Shown piece after piece: positions 1-7,886 of a stretch of DNA of 64,000 bases. The DNA is taken from positions 97,371 through 161,370 of the forward strand of contig NZ_AUHU01000008.1 of NCBI RefSeq assembly GCF_000423345.1, given 5' to 3'. How positions within the stretch are numbered: position 1 is the first letter of the stretch; each line of letters begins with the position of its first letter. Both the position numbers and the translations under genes were made by a program. The stretch is from Marinimicrobium agarilyticum DSM 16975 (GTDB taxonomy: Bacteria > Pseudomonadota > Gammaproteobacteria > Pseudomonadales > Cellvibrionaceae). The notes beneath the pieces were generated by a model. The model searched no databases and was not told the DNA's origin. It saw only the letters and a program-made list of their open reading frames with translations.

Positions 1-1114
1 GGCGGCCGTCTTCGTCCACGTCCCCCACAGTCAGGCTGTGGGCGCCCTGGCCAGCGTAGCCGCCATTGCCACTATCGTCGCTGTCGAACACCCAACGTTG
101 TTGCAGCTGGCCGTTTTCGAAGTCCCAGGCTGCCAGGACCGATCGGGTGTAATAGCCGCGGGCAAAAACAAAGCTGGGGTTTTGCCCGTCCAGGTAAGCG
201 ATAGTGGCGAGGAAGCGATCCACCCGGTTACCGTAGCTGTCGCCCCAGCTCGACACGTTGCCCCGCCCCGGAACGTAGTTGACGGTATCGAGCTCGCGCC
301 CGGTGCTGCCTTCGAACACGGTCAGGTATTCGGGGCCCGAGAGAATATAGCCACCGCTGTTGCGATGGTCGGCATTGGCATCGCCGATGACATTGCCCTG
401 ACCATCGCGGGTACCGTCGGCGGTTTTCACCGCGACTTCGGCGCGGCCGTCGCTGTCGGCGTCGTACACGAGGAACTGGGTGTAGTGAGCACCGGCTCGT
501 ATGTTGCGGCCCAGATCGATGCGCCACAGTTGAGTGCCGTCCAGCTCGTAGGCATCGAGATAAACGTTGCCGGTATAACCGCTTTGCGAATTGTCTTTGG
601 CGTTCGAGGGGTCCCATTTCACGACGATTTCATAATCGCCGTCGCCGTCCAAATCCCCCACGCTGGCATCGTTCGGACTGTAGCTGTAACCATCGCCAGC
701 CGCGGGGCGCTGCAGGGGAATTCTGAGAAACTGCTCGCCCCAGACGTCGGTACTCGCCTGGCCCTGAGGCTGACCGTTAATCAGAGTTTCCACACTGTAC
801 TGCGCGCCGGCGTTGCCACCGCTGTCGAGGAAATTGGTACGCTCGGTGAGTGGGGCGTTATTGAGTTGAACACCATCGCGATAGACGTTGAAAGCGGTGT
901 TCTCCGGCTCCGACCCCAGCCATCGCCAACTGACAAAGACCGAGCCATCACCCCGGTCCACAGCCACCAGGCCGCGATCCAGGTTTTCCACCGCGTATTG
1001 ACCGAATGCGCTCGCGGCACCCAGGCAGAGGCCCCCCAGAAGGGCCGGTTTGAGTGCCCGCTGAAGCGCGCGATGAAGCGGAGTTCTGGCGACCGCTCGT
1101 TGGGTAAACTTCAT
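1..1114 (-). CDS. Rhamnogalacturonan lyase, family PL11 (C-terminus outside window)
   Basis: Reading leftward from an ATG at 1114, the frame stays open to the window edge (about 371 residues). It begins with a signal peptide ending around GAASAFGQ, followed by the block YAVENLDRGLVAV, then VSWRWLGSEP and FNVYRDG. This opening is characteristic of PL11 rhamnogalacturonan lyases, which cleave the rhamnogalacturonan I backbone of pectin by beta-elimination. Asp/Gly-rich segments follow (DLDGDGDYE, DADSDGRAE, DVDEDGR), the calcium-binding blade repeats of the PL11 beta-propeller. The family is usually about 600 residues, so roughly the C-terminal 40 percent is missing. A GGAGAG ribosome-binding site lies a few bases upstream. 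The gene is divergent from halogenase 1. The signal peptide predicts secretion. The family call is by motif recognition; endo versus exo mode is not decided. Confidence 0.85.
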   Translation of the reverse strand, partial: MKFTQRAVARTPLHRALQRALKPALLGGLCLGAASAFGQYAVENLDRGLVAVDRGDGSVFVSWRWLGSEPENTAFNVYRDGVQLNNAPLTERTNFLDSGGNAGAQYSVETLINGQPQGQASTDVWGEQFLRIPLQRPAAGDGYSYSPNDASVGDLDGDGDYEIVVKWDPSNAKDNSQSGYTGNVYLDAYELDGTQLWRIDLGRNIRAGAHYTQFLVYDADSDGRAEVAVKTADGTRDGQGNVIGDANADHRNSGGYILSGPEYLTVFEGSTGRELDTVNYVPGRGNVSSWGDSYGNRVDRFLATIAYLDGQNPSFVFARGYYTRSVLAAWDFENGQLQQRWVFDSDDSGNGGYAGQGAHSLTVGDVDEDGR

Positions 1115-1363
1115 ACATCTCTCCTTTGTTTATGCACGTTATTGTCGGTGAGTGCCCGAGAGGGGCCGGAAGGATGCTACGCCGACGCCCTGTAAATTCC
1201 GCGAAACAGATCTCAACTTACTGGAAAATTATGCGATTTAACGTATAAATCATTCCTCATAGAAATTCAGACGCCGATTTTTCGACCTTCCTGTCAAGAC
1301 GCACGCCTCTGATTCAAAGCTGCCTGACATTCCCACGAAAAAACGTCACAATGATCTCTTTGA

Positions 1364-1375
1364 GGCAACGTTGTC
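1364..1375. promoter_or_regulatory. LacI-type operator-like palindrome upstream of halogenase 1
   Basis: GGCAACGTTGTC differs at one base from the perfect palindrome GACAACGTTGTC found upstream of the TonB receptor and the hexosaminidase. It has the central CG typical of LacI-family operators. It lies about 40 bases before the preferred halogenase start, in the roughly 300-base divergent region 1115-1412. That region otherwise shows only AT-rich stretches (around 1210-1260) that could hold promoters. No LacI gene is present in the window. Confidence 0.55.
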
Positions 1376-1412
1376 GGCCTTTAGTCCGAGCCGCAATTCG
1401 GGGGCGCAAAAA

Positions 1413-2906
1413 ATGAACAACAATAATGTTAATTCAGTGGTCATTGTTGGCGGAGGTACCGCCGGGTGGATGGCGGCCGCCAGCCTCGCTCGCTATTTCG
1501 AGGGGCGCAGCGCCTCGATCACACTGGTAGAGTCTGAAACCATCGGGACCGTGGGCGTAGGAGAGGCGACCATTCCCAGCATTCGGGATTTCAATGCCTC
1601 TCTCGGAATCGACGAACTCGAGTTTATTCGCGCCACCGGCGCCACCTTCAAACTGGGGATTGAGTTTGTCGATTGGCGCCAGCCCGGCGAACACTTTTTT
1701 CATCCCTTTGCCGACTTCGGTCAGCCGGTGAACGGCGTGGCGTTTCATCACTATCTGAATCGGTTGAACACCGACAACCTTGAAGATTACTGCTTTGCGA
1801 TTCAGCTGGCGCGCCGCGGGCGCTTTGCTCAACCCCACAGTGACCCGCCCACGCCACTGGCGGCTTACGGCTACGCCTATCACTTTGATGCCGGGCGCTA
1901 CGCTCAGTTTTTGCGGGATTACGCCGAAAGAAAGGGCGTGAAGCGCATCGAAGGCAAAATCGCGCACGTGACCCAGAACGCCGATAGTGGCTTTGTGGAG
2001 TCGCTGCAACTGGACTCTGGCGAAACCGTGGAAGGGCAGCTATTTATCGACTGTTCCGGTTTTCGTGGCCTGTTGATTGAACAGACCCTCGGTGCCGGCC
2101 ACGAAGATTGGCGCCGGTGGCTGCCCTGTGACAGCGCCGTGGCGGTGCAAGCCGAACGAATGGATGAACCCACTCCCTACACCCGCTGTACCGCCCTGGA
2201 AGCAGGCTGGCAGTGGCGCATTCCGTTGCAGACGCGCACAGGCAACGGCTATGTTTTTAGCAGCGATTTCTGCTCCGCCGAGCGGGCGTCGGAGGCCTTG
2301 CTGGAGCGTGTTCCTTCACCGTTGAGCGAGCCGAAACACTTCCGTTTTATCGCCGGGCCACGCAAAAGCGTGTGGGAGAAAAACTGTTTCGCCCTGGGCC
2401 TGGCTTCGGGCTTTCTGGAACCGCTGGAAAGTACCAGTATTTCCCTGATTCAGACCGGGATCAGCAAACTGCTCAGCTTTTTCCCGGAATCGGGTTTCAA
2501 CCAGCACGACCGCGATGAGGTAAACCGCCAGCATTGGCACGAGTTCGAGCGCATTCGGGACTTTCTGGTGTTGCACTACAAAGCTACCCAACGCGATGAC
2601 ACCGAGTTCTGGCGCTACTGCCGGAATATGCCGGTACCGGATTCGCTCGTCCACAAAATGGCGCTATTCGCGCATCGCGGGCATATTGTTCAGCATGAAC
2701 CCGAGGCCTTTGAACCGGACAGCTGGCTGGCGGTTTACTGGGGCATGGGTATCCGGCCCGACCACTACGACCCGCGCGCGGACAAAGTGCCCTCGGAAGT
2801 GTTGCAGAAAGAACTGGAAAAGATGCGCGGGATGATCACCCAGGCTTCCGAGCAGGCAATGTCACATAAGGACTTTATCGCCCGCCATTGTTCGGAGAAG
2901 CGGTAA
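1413..2906 (+). CDS. Tryptophan-halogenase-family flavoprotein 1
   Basis: This 497-residue protein belongs to the flavin-dependent tryptophan halogenase family, which in characterised members uses FADH2, O2 and halide to chlorinate or brominate aromatic rings. All hallmark motifs are visible: the N-terminal FAD-binding GGGTAGW, GVGEATIP, a Lys at position 80 (FKLGIEF) matching the catalytic Lys79 of PrnA, the WxWxIP signature (W266-P271) and the EPLEST segment carrying the conserved Glu. The ATG at 1413 is preferred over a TTG at 1371 because a GGGGG tract lies before it and the TTG falls inside the operator palindrome. The gene faces a paralogue convergently, and their 3' ends overlap by 32 bases. 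Relatives next to TonB receptors and glycosidases in sugar-utilisation loci have no established substrate, so halogenation of free tryptophan is doubtful here. Confidence 0.88.
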   Translation: MNNNNVNSVVIVGGGTAGWMAAASLARYFEGRSASITLVESETIGTVGVGEATIPSIRDFNASLGIDELEFIRATGATFKLGIEFVDWRQPGEHFFHPFADFGQPVNGVAFHHYLNRLNTDNLEDYCFAIQLARRGRFAQPHSDPPTPLAAYGYAYHFDAGRYAQFLRDYAERKGVKRIEGKIAHVTQNADSGFVESLQLDSGETVEGQLFIDCSGFRGLLIEQTLGAGHEDWRRWLPCDSAVAVQAERMDEPTPYTRCTALEAGWQWRIPLQTRTGNGYVFSSDFCSAERASEALLERVPSPLSEPKHFRFIAGPRKSVWEKNCFALGLASGFLEPLESTSISLIQTGISKLLSFFPESGFNQHDRDEVNRQHWHEFERIRDFLVLHYKATQRDDTEFWRYCRNMPVPDSLVHKMALFAHRGHIVQHEPEAFEPDSWLAVYWGMGIRPDHYDPRADKVPSEVLQKELEKMRGMITQASEQAMSHKDFIARHCSEKR

Positions 2907-4395
2907 AACGGGCGAGATACTCTTCGTGGGTGGGGGCTTCCGCCACGGCGTCCGCCACAGACTGGCGCATGGCTCCCAACGCCTGTTCCAGGTATCCCAC
3001 ATCCAGTTTATCCACGGCCGGATGATAGTGCTCCGGGTAAACGCCAAAACCGGAGAAGATGGCGAGCCAGCTGGCGGGACCGAAAATCTCGATGGGGTAG
3101 CGGATCAGCTCCCCTTGTTGCGTAAAGGCCTCGATTTTTCGGGCCAACGTCTCTGGAATCGCCATGTTCCGACATTCACGCCAGAAATCTGAGTCGGTGC
3201 GTCCATTGAGTTTGTAGTGCAGGATAATGAAGTCTCGCACCCGTTCGTATTCCTGCGCGGTGAGATCATTGAATTCGTCGACCTGCTTTTGGGTATACCC
3301 GGGCCGCTGAAACGCGTGGCGTATTTTGTGGATCGCGGTTTCCACCAGGGCAATGCTGGTACTTTCCAGCGGCTCCAGAAAGCCCGAAGCCAGGCCCACG
3401 GCAATACAGTTTTTGTTCCATGCCTTCTCTCGACGCCCGGGGGTAAATTGGAACGGCTTGGGCTCAGTAATCAGGGGTCCATCGATGTGGCGCTTGAGCG
3501 TATTGGTGGCTTCGTCGTCGCTGACGTAGTCGCTGCAATAGACGTAGCCATTGCCCTGGCGCGTTTGCAGAGGAATCCGCCACTGCCAGCCCACCCGGTG
3601 AGCGAGGCTCACGGTATAGGGCGGCGCCTCGCCCAGGCGCTCACTCTGGACGGCCACGGCCCGATCACAGCGCAACCATTCGCTCCAGTCGCAATAACCG
3701 GTGTTCAGCGTCTGCTCCATCAACAGGGCGCGGAATCCAGAGCAATCGATAAACAGATCGCCGGATACGGTGTTGCCGTTATCCAGTTTTAAGGTTTCGA
3801 TAAAGCCCGTCTCGGGGTGTTGCAATACCTCTTCGATCTTGGCGTCAATGCGCTCTACTCCCTGGCGTTCGGCGCTGTCGCGCATCAAGCGGCCAAAGGC
3901 CGCCGCATCGAAGTGCAGGGCCCAGTCGAATACCGACAGTTCCGAGGGCGGGTGGGGCGAGGGGGTCAAAAAACGATGATGCTTGGCCAGCTGAACTCCC
4001 AGAGAATAATCGGCAAGCTCACTGGTATCGCCCGCCCGGTGCAGTTTCAACCAGTAGTGATGAAAATCAATGCCGTTGGCTGTTTGCCCGAACAGCCCAA
4101 AGGGGTGGATAAACGCCGAATCCGGCATGTGCCAGTTTTCAAACTGAATGCCGAGCTTGCAGGTCGCCTGGGTCGCGCGCATCACATCATCGTCCGTGAG
4201 ATCCAGTTCACGATAGAACTCGCGTAGTGTCGGAATGGTGGCTTCACCGACACCTACCGTGCCGATTTCAGAGGATTCAACCAGCCGGATGTTGATCGAG
4301 GTTTTGCGAAAGTGCTTGGCCAGGCGTGCGGCCGTCATCCAGCCCGCAGTACCACCGCCGACAATGACTATGGTGTTGACCGGGTTTTGTTCCAT
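2875..4395 (-). CDS. Tryptophan-halogenase-family flavoprotein 2
   Basis: This 506-residue paralogue of the convergent neighbour has the same motif set: GGGTAGW near the N-terminus, GVGEATIP, the candidate catalytic Lys at position 80 (TCKLGIQF), WQWRIP and EPLEST. Both active-site residues of the characterised halogenases are therefore present, and the enzyme may be functional. It is the last gene of a leftward series TonB receptor - terminator - halogenase. A strong hairpin separates it from the receptor, so it probably has its own promoter in 4396-4451 or depends on read-through. Its last 10 codons overlap the end of halogenase 1 on the opposite strand. Pairs of such proteins commonly accompany TonB-dependent receptors in Proteobacteria. 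The role in glycan uptake is unknown and the substrate cannot be inferred. Confidence 0.88.
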   Translation of the reverse strand: MEQNPVNTIVIVGGGTAGWMTAARLAKHFRKTSINIRLVESSEIGTVGVGEATIPTLREFYRELDLTDDDVMRATQATCKLGIQFENWHMPDSAFIHPFGLFGQTANGIDFHHYWLKLHRAGDTSELADYSLGVQLAKHHRFLTPSPHPPSELSVFDWALHFDAAAFGRLMRDSAERQGVERIDAKIEEVLQHPETGFIETLKLDNGNTVSGDLFIDCSGFRALLMEQTLNTGYCDWSEWLRCDRAVAVQSERLGEAPPYTVSLAHRVGWQWRIPLQTRQGNGYVYCSDYVSDDEATNTLKRHIDGPLITEPKPFQFTPGRREKAWNKNCIAVGLASGFLEPLESTSIALVETAIHKIRHAFQRPGYTQKQVDEFNDLTAQEYERVRDFIILHYKLNGRTDSDFWRECRNMAIPETLARKIEAFTQQGELIRYPIEIFGPASWLAIFSGFGVYPEHYHPAVDKLDVGYLEQALGAMRQSVADAVAEAPTHEEYLARFTASPNNGGR

Positions 4396-4451
4396 GGAAA
4401 AGCGCTCGCGTTATTGTTGGAAGCCCTGTGCACAGGCTGAAAGCCTAACAG

Positions 4452-4480
4452 AAAAAACCGCCGTGAGCAGTTCACGGCGG
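4452..4480 (-). terminator. Rho-independent terminator after the TonB receptor
   Basis: CCGCCGTGA and TCACGGCGG form a perfect 9-bp stem around a 5-base loop. The plus strand has six A before the stem, which read as a U-tract after the hairpin in leftward transcripts. It lies 56 bases past the receptor stop codon and 57 bases before halogenase 2. Confidence 0.9.
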
Positions 4481-4535
4481 TACAAGCGTTGGGCGTCCTT
4501 TCCCCGGCTGGAGAGCCAGATGATCCCACTAAACT

Positions 4536-7500
4536 TTAAAAGGTGTAGCGAGCCCCCAGAGCCCAGCGCGCTTCGTAGATGTTCTGGAACGCTTTCTGTT
4601 CTTCGAACTCCAGGTAAGTCTGCTGATACTCTTCGGTGATGTTGGAGCCATTGACGTACAGCGCCAGCTCGTCGGTGACGTCCCAGGTGACGTTCAGGTC
4701 CAGCTGGCCGTAGTCGTCCTGATACAGAGCCTGACCGGCAAGCGTGCTGCCACCGACACTGACCAAACGGGGCGAGCGGAAGTTATAGGCCAAACGTGCC
4801 GATACCGTACCGTTCTCGTACCAACCCACGATGTTGTAGGTGTCTTCCGAGTTGTTTACAAACGGTAATTCGTCACCATTGATCCCGCGTGCGTCCTGAG
4901 AGCTTTCGGACATGGTGTAGTTCACATCGAAACCGAAGTCATTGAGAATGCCATCGGTCAGATCCCGGAATGCGACTTTAGCGGCGAGTTCAACACCTTC
5001 CACTTGGCCGCCACTGCCTTGAATCGGAGCGCTGAACGGATGTGGACCGCGGTTGATACCATCCGCATCCGGTTCGTCCAACATGACGGTACCGGTTTGA
5101 ATGAAGCTGTCGATTTCAATCCGGAACAGCGCGGCGCTGAGCATTGAGGCTTCGCCCATGTACCACTCGGCCGAAAGGTCCAGATTATTGGCCCGGGTCG
5201 GATCCAAATCCGGGTTACCGTTCAGGGTACCATTGGCAACACGCATACACCCGCAATCGTCGTTAAAGACTCGACCGACACTCTTGGCACCGCCCCATTG
5301 CAGAAGGTCCAGAGGCTGCATGGTCTCACCATAGCCAAAGCGCAATTTCAGATCGTCCGTCAGGTTGTAGGCTAAGTTCAGGCTGGGAAGCACATCGGTA
5401 TAGCTTCGTTGGGTCACTTCGTCACCGGCATCATAGTTGACACCAGAGTGGGGCACGCTGCCACCCGTGACGTTCTGGATAACCGTCAGATCGGTCTCCA
5501 CGACCTTCACGCCGACGTTACCCGTCAGATCGCCGTGTTCGAAGTTCAACTGGGCAAAATAACTCAACTCGTCAAGGCCGACACTATAGCTTTGGCCCGG
5601 TTGTTCAAACTTCGTTTGCGGACCGAACACGCTTTCCTGGTAGGCCAAGGTGTCATCCAGCGCGTGGGGGTCAACGGCCCATACTCCCGGAATGCCCGAG
5701 ACCGGACCAAAATCATCTACCCAAACCACGTCGTTGTACTGGTCGATACGAATCGGTGGAATCAGCGTGTAGGCTTCGTAACGCTCCACCATTTCACCGG
5801 TGGGCTCCCCGTCTTCCATGACCGGGTCCATTACCCGATCACCGTTTTCATCAACGATGTATTCACCTTGTTGCAGATCGGGGTCACATTCGGCCGTGCC
5901 GGCGAATTGGTCGACCGCTTTCCATTGCGCCTGACAACCGGTTTCCGGGAACGTCGCAAAGTAGGAGAACACTGCATGATCTACGGTGCGCTCGCTCTGA
6001 CGCACACCGAAATCAACGCTGGTGACAAAAGGCGTTTCGTCAAAGGCATAGTTCCACTGGGTACTGAAGGTGTTCAGTTCACCGTCGTCATCGGTGTTGT
6101 TTTCCGAAGACATGGCGCCAACGTGATAGGAATCAACACTGGCCATGTAATCCGCTACGGTCATTTCGCCCTGACCGCCGTCAACCACTTGATCAAAACC
6201 ACTGAACACCGGATGTTCGCCGGAAGCATCGTAACCCATACGGAATTCATCGTTTTCGATACCGCCGGGTGAATACTGAATGTAACATCCCCCATCTTCC
6301 CCGCGGAGTGTCCCCGGGATCACGTTATCACCCGTACAATCCTCCTCCGGACGCAACGTGCCCGGACCCGTTACAAGCGTACCCTGATCAATACTCATGA
6401 TATCGCCCTCGACATAGCCGTGGCGCATGCTGGCTTCGGCGGTAGCTCGGGTCAAACGAACCTGCCCCGTCAGTGGGCCGCCGTTGTCGAAGTTCAACTC
6501 AGCGTTGAAATTGTTGGACTCTTCTTCGTTGTAGTTGACCTGCGCAAAAGACTGCATACGGTAGGGAAGGGCTTCAAAGCTGTTGATAGTGCGCCATTGC
6601 TGAGTATCACCACCGTCCGGCGTGTAGGTGAACTGCGGTCCGAGGAAGCCATCTTCCTCCGTGGCGAATGCGTAGTTGCTGAAGGTCTGCCAGCGGTTGT
6701 TGTGGGAGAAACCGGCGCGACGGTTCCAGCGCTCCTGCTTGCTGTAAAACCAGTCGGCGACAAACTCCACACCGTCAGTGATTTCAGCCTGGAAAGAGGC
6801 GTTGATACCGTCGCGGTGGCGCTCTTCCACTTTGTTGAAGGCCGCGAAGCCTTGGGGCACCACGTGGTAAACATCCGCATTAACCGGGGGCGTACTCCAG
6901 GTGTGGTTGTTGTTCGCCGCACCAATACCGCCGTTTTCGGAGGTGTCAAAGTAACCATTGTAGTCGGTCGCGAGGTTCTTCTCGGTGGTGACCGCGCTCA
7001 GCAGAAAGCCAACGTTGTCATTTGTCCAGCCAACCAGGCCGCTGACGGTGGGATCAGTCTCTTCGCTGATCGAACCCTGGTCCACTTCGGCGGAGGCGGA
7101 GAAGGTCCAGCCTTCGTCCAGATCAAACGGACGACGGGTTTTCAGGTTAACCGTACCGGAAATACCGAGCGTGGTCAGGGTGGCCAGGGGGGATTTGTAA
7201 ACCTCGGCGCCGGAGAACAGTTGAGAGGGTAAGTCACCAAAGTCGGCCCCGGAACTGTCGATGGTCGTGGCGCTCAAAAAGGTCTCACCGTTGAGCGAGG
7301 TGGCAACGTTGCTCAGACCGCGAATCTGAACCGGGCCGCCTTCACCGGCCGTGCGTTCGACCTGAATGCCGGGGATGCGCTGAAGCGAGTCCGCGATGGT
7401 AACGTCCGGCAATTTGCCGATATCTTCAGCGGAAATCGCATCCACGACGGATGCGGCATCACGCTTGGTATTGACCGCGTTCAACTGGGACGCGTAGACG

Positions 7501-7625
7501 CCGGTGACGACGATTTCTTCCAGCATCGGCTCATCTTGCGCGTGCCCCAGAGCGGGTGCCAACAGCAGTGATGATATGCTGGAAGCCAGCAGTGTTTTCT
7601 TAAAGCCCTTCGTGCGAGTGTCCAT
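4536..7625 (-). CDS. TonB-dependent outer-membrane receptor (carbohydrate-type)
   Basis: This 1029-residue protein imports a ligand across the outer membrane using TonB energy. It has a signal peptide (cleavage near LGHAQD), a TonB-box-like EEIVVTGVYAS, and an N-terminal plug with SAEDIGKLPDVTIADSLQRI and a VQIRGLS segment. A long beta-barrel follows and ends in an aromatic C-terminus (ALGARYTF), the usual signal for BAM insertion. The plug motif and length match the large Xanthomonas/Caulobacter-type receptors that import oligosaccharides. An excellent GGAGGT ribosome-binding site precedes the ATG. About 210 bases upstream lies a GACAACGTTGTC palindrome shared with the flanking hexosaminidase and halogenase 1, which suggests that GlcNAc- or chitin-type oligosaccharides are the ligand. 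That ligand is an inference from context only. Confidence 0.93.
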   Translation of the reverse strand: MDTRTKGFKKTLLASSISSLLLAPALGHAQDEPMLEEIVVTGVYASQLNAVNTKRDAASVVDAISAEDIGKLPDVTIADSLQRIPGIQVERTAGEGGPVQIRGLSNVATSLNGETFLSATTIDSSGADFGDLPSQLFSGAEVYKSPLATLTTLGISGTVNLKTRRPFDLDEGWTFSASAEVDQGSISEETDPTVSGLVGWTNDNVGFLLSAVTTEKNLATDYNGYFDTSENGGIGAANNNHTWSTPPVNADVYHVVPQGFAAFNKVEERHRDGINASFQAEITDGVEFVADWFYSKQERWNRRAGFSHNNRWQTFSNYAFATEEDGFLGPQFTYTPDGGDTQQWRTINSFEALPYRMQSFAQVNYNEEESNNFNAELNFDNGGPLTGQVRLTRATAEASMRHGYVEGDIMSIDQGTLVTGPGTLRPEEDCTGDNVIPGTLRGEDGGCYIQYSPGGIENDEFRMGYDASGEHPVFSGFDQVVDGGQGEMTVADYMASVDSYHVGAMSSENNTDDDGELNTFSTQWNYAFDETPFVTSVDFGVRQSERTVDHAVFSYFATFPETGCQAQWKAVDQFAGTAECDPDLQQGEYIVDENGDRVMDPVMEDGEPTGEMVERYEAYTLIPPIRIDQYNDVVWVDDFGPVSGIPGVWAVDPHALDDTLAYQESVFGPQTKFEQPGQSYSVGLDELSYFAQLNFEHGDLTGNVGVKVVETDLTVIQNVTGGSVPHSGVNYDAGDEVTQRSYTDVLPSLNLAYNLTDDLKLRFGYGETMQPLDLLQWGGAKSVGRVFNDDCGCMRVANGTLNGNPDLDPTRANNLDLSAEWYMGEASMLSAALFRIEIDSFIQTGTVMLDEPDADGINRGPHPFSAPIQGSGGQVEGVELAAKVAFRDLTDGILNDFGFDVNYTMSESSQDARGINGDELPFVNNSEDTYNIVGWYENGTVSARLAYNFRSPRLVSVGGSTLAGQALYQDDYGQLDLNVTWDVTDELALYVNGSNITEEYQQTYLEFEEQKAFQNIYEARWALGARYTF

Positions 7626-7832
7626 GACTACCTCCTAACGAGTGTTTATCTTGTTGTAGTGTTGTGGTTTGGGTTCGTGTCTCTCTCAGAGAGCCAAGGC
7701 GGCACTCGCCGGTGTTCGATGCCGGTCGGTGAGCGCGACCCAAGCGTTATTGTTTTTGGCACCTTTCGGGGTCTCAGCCATCGTTCGGGTGCATTGCGGG
7801 CATCCATGCCATTCTCTTTTTACGCCCCCCTG

Positions 7833-7844
7833 GACAACGTTGTC
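7833..7844. promoter_or_regulatory. LacI-type operator palindrome upstream of the TonB receptor
   Basis: GACAACGTTGTC is a perfect 12-base palindrome with a central CG, the symmetry expected of LacI-family operators. It lies about 210 bases before the receptor start, in the 261-base gap 7626-7886 between receptor and hexosaminidase. The gap otherwise holds no gene I can support. The 14-base form of the same palindrome precedes the hexosaminidase. Confidence 0.65.
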
Positions 7845-7886
7845 AATAGCTTTTGGTGCCTTTTTGTTGCTTTTTTGAACGATGCC

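Noticed and set aside
38..1195. 385-residue rightward open frame
   Set aside because: It is the antisense shadow of the PL11 lyase, whose leftward translation has a signal peptide and family motifs; the rightward product has none.
1413..4395. Halogenated natural-product cluster
   Set aside because: The halogenase-like genes sit with glycan-uptake genes under a shared operator and no NRPS, PKS or indole-pathway genes adjoin them; the polyketide cluster is about 38 kb away.
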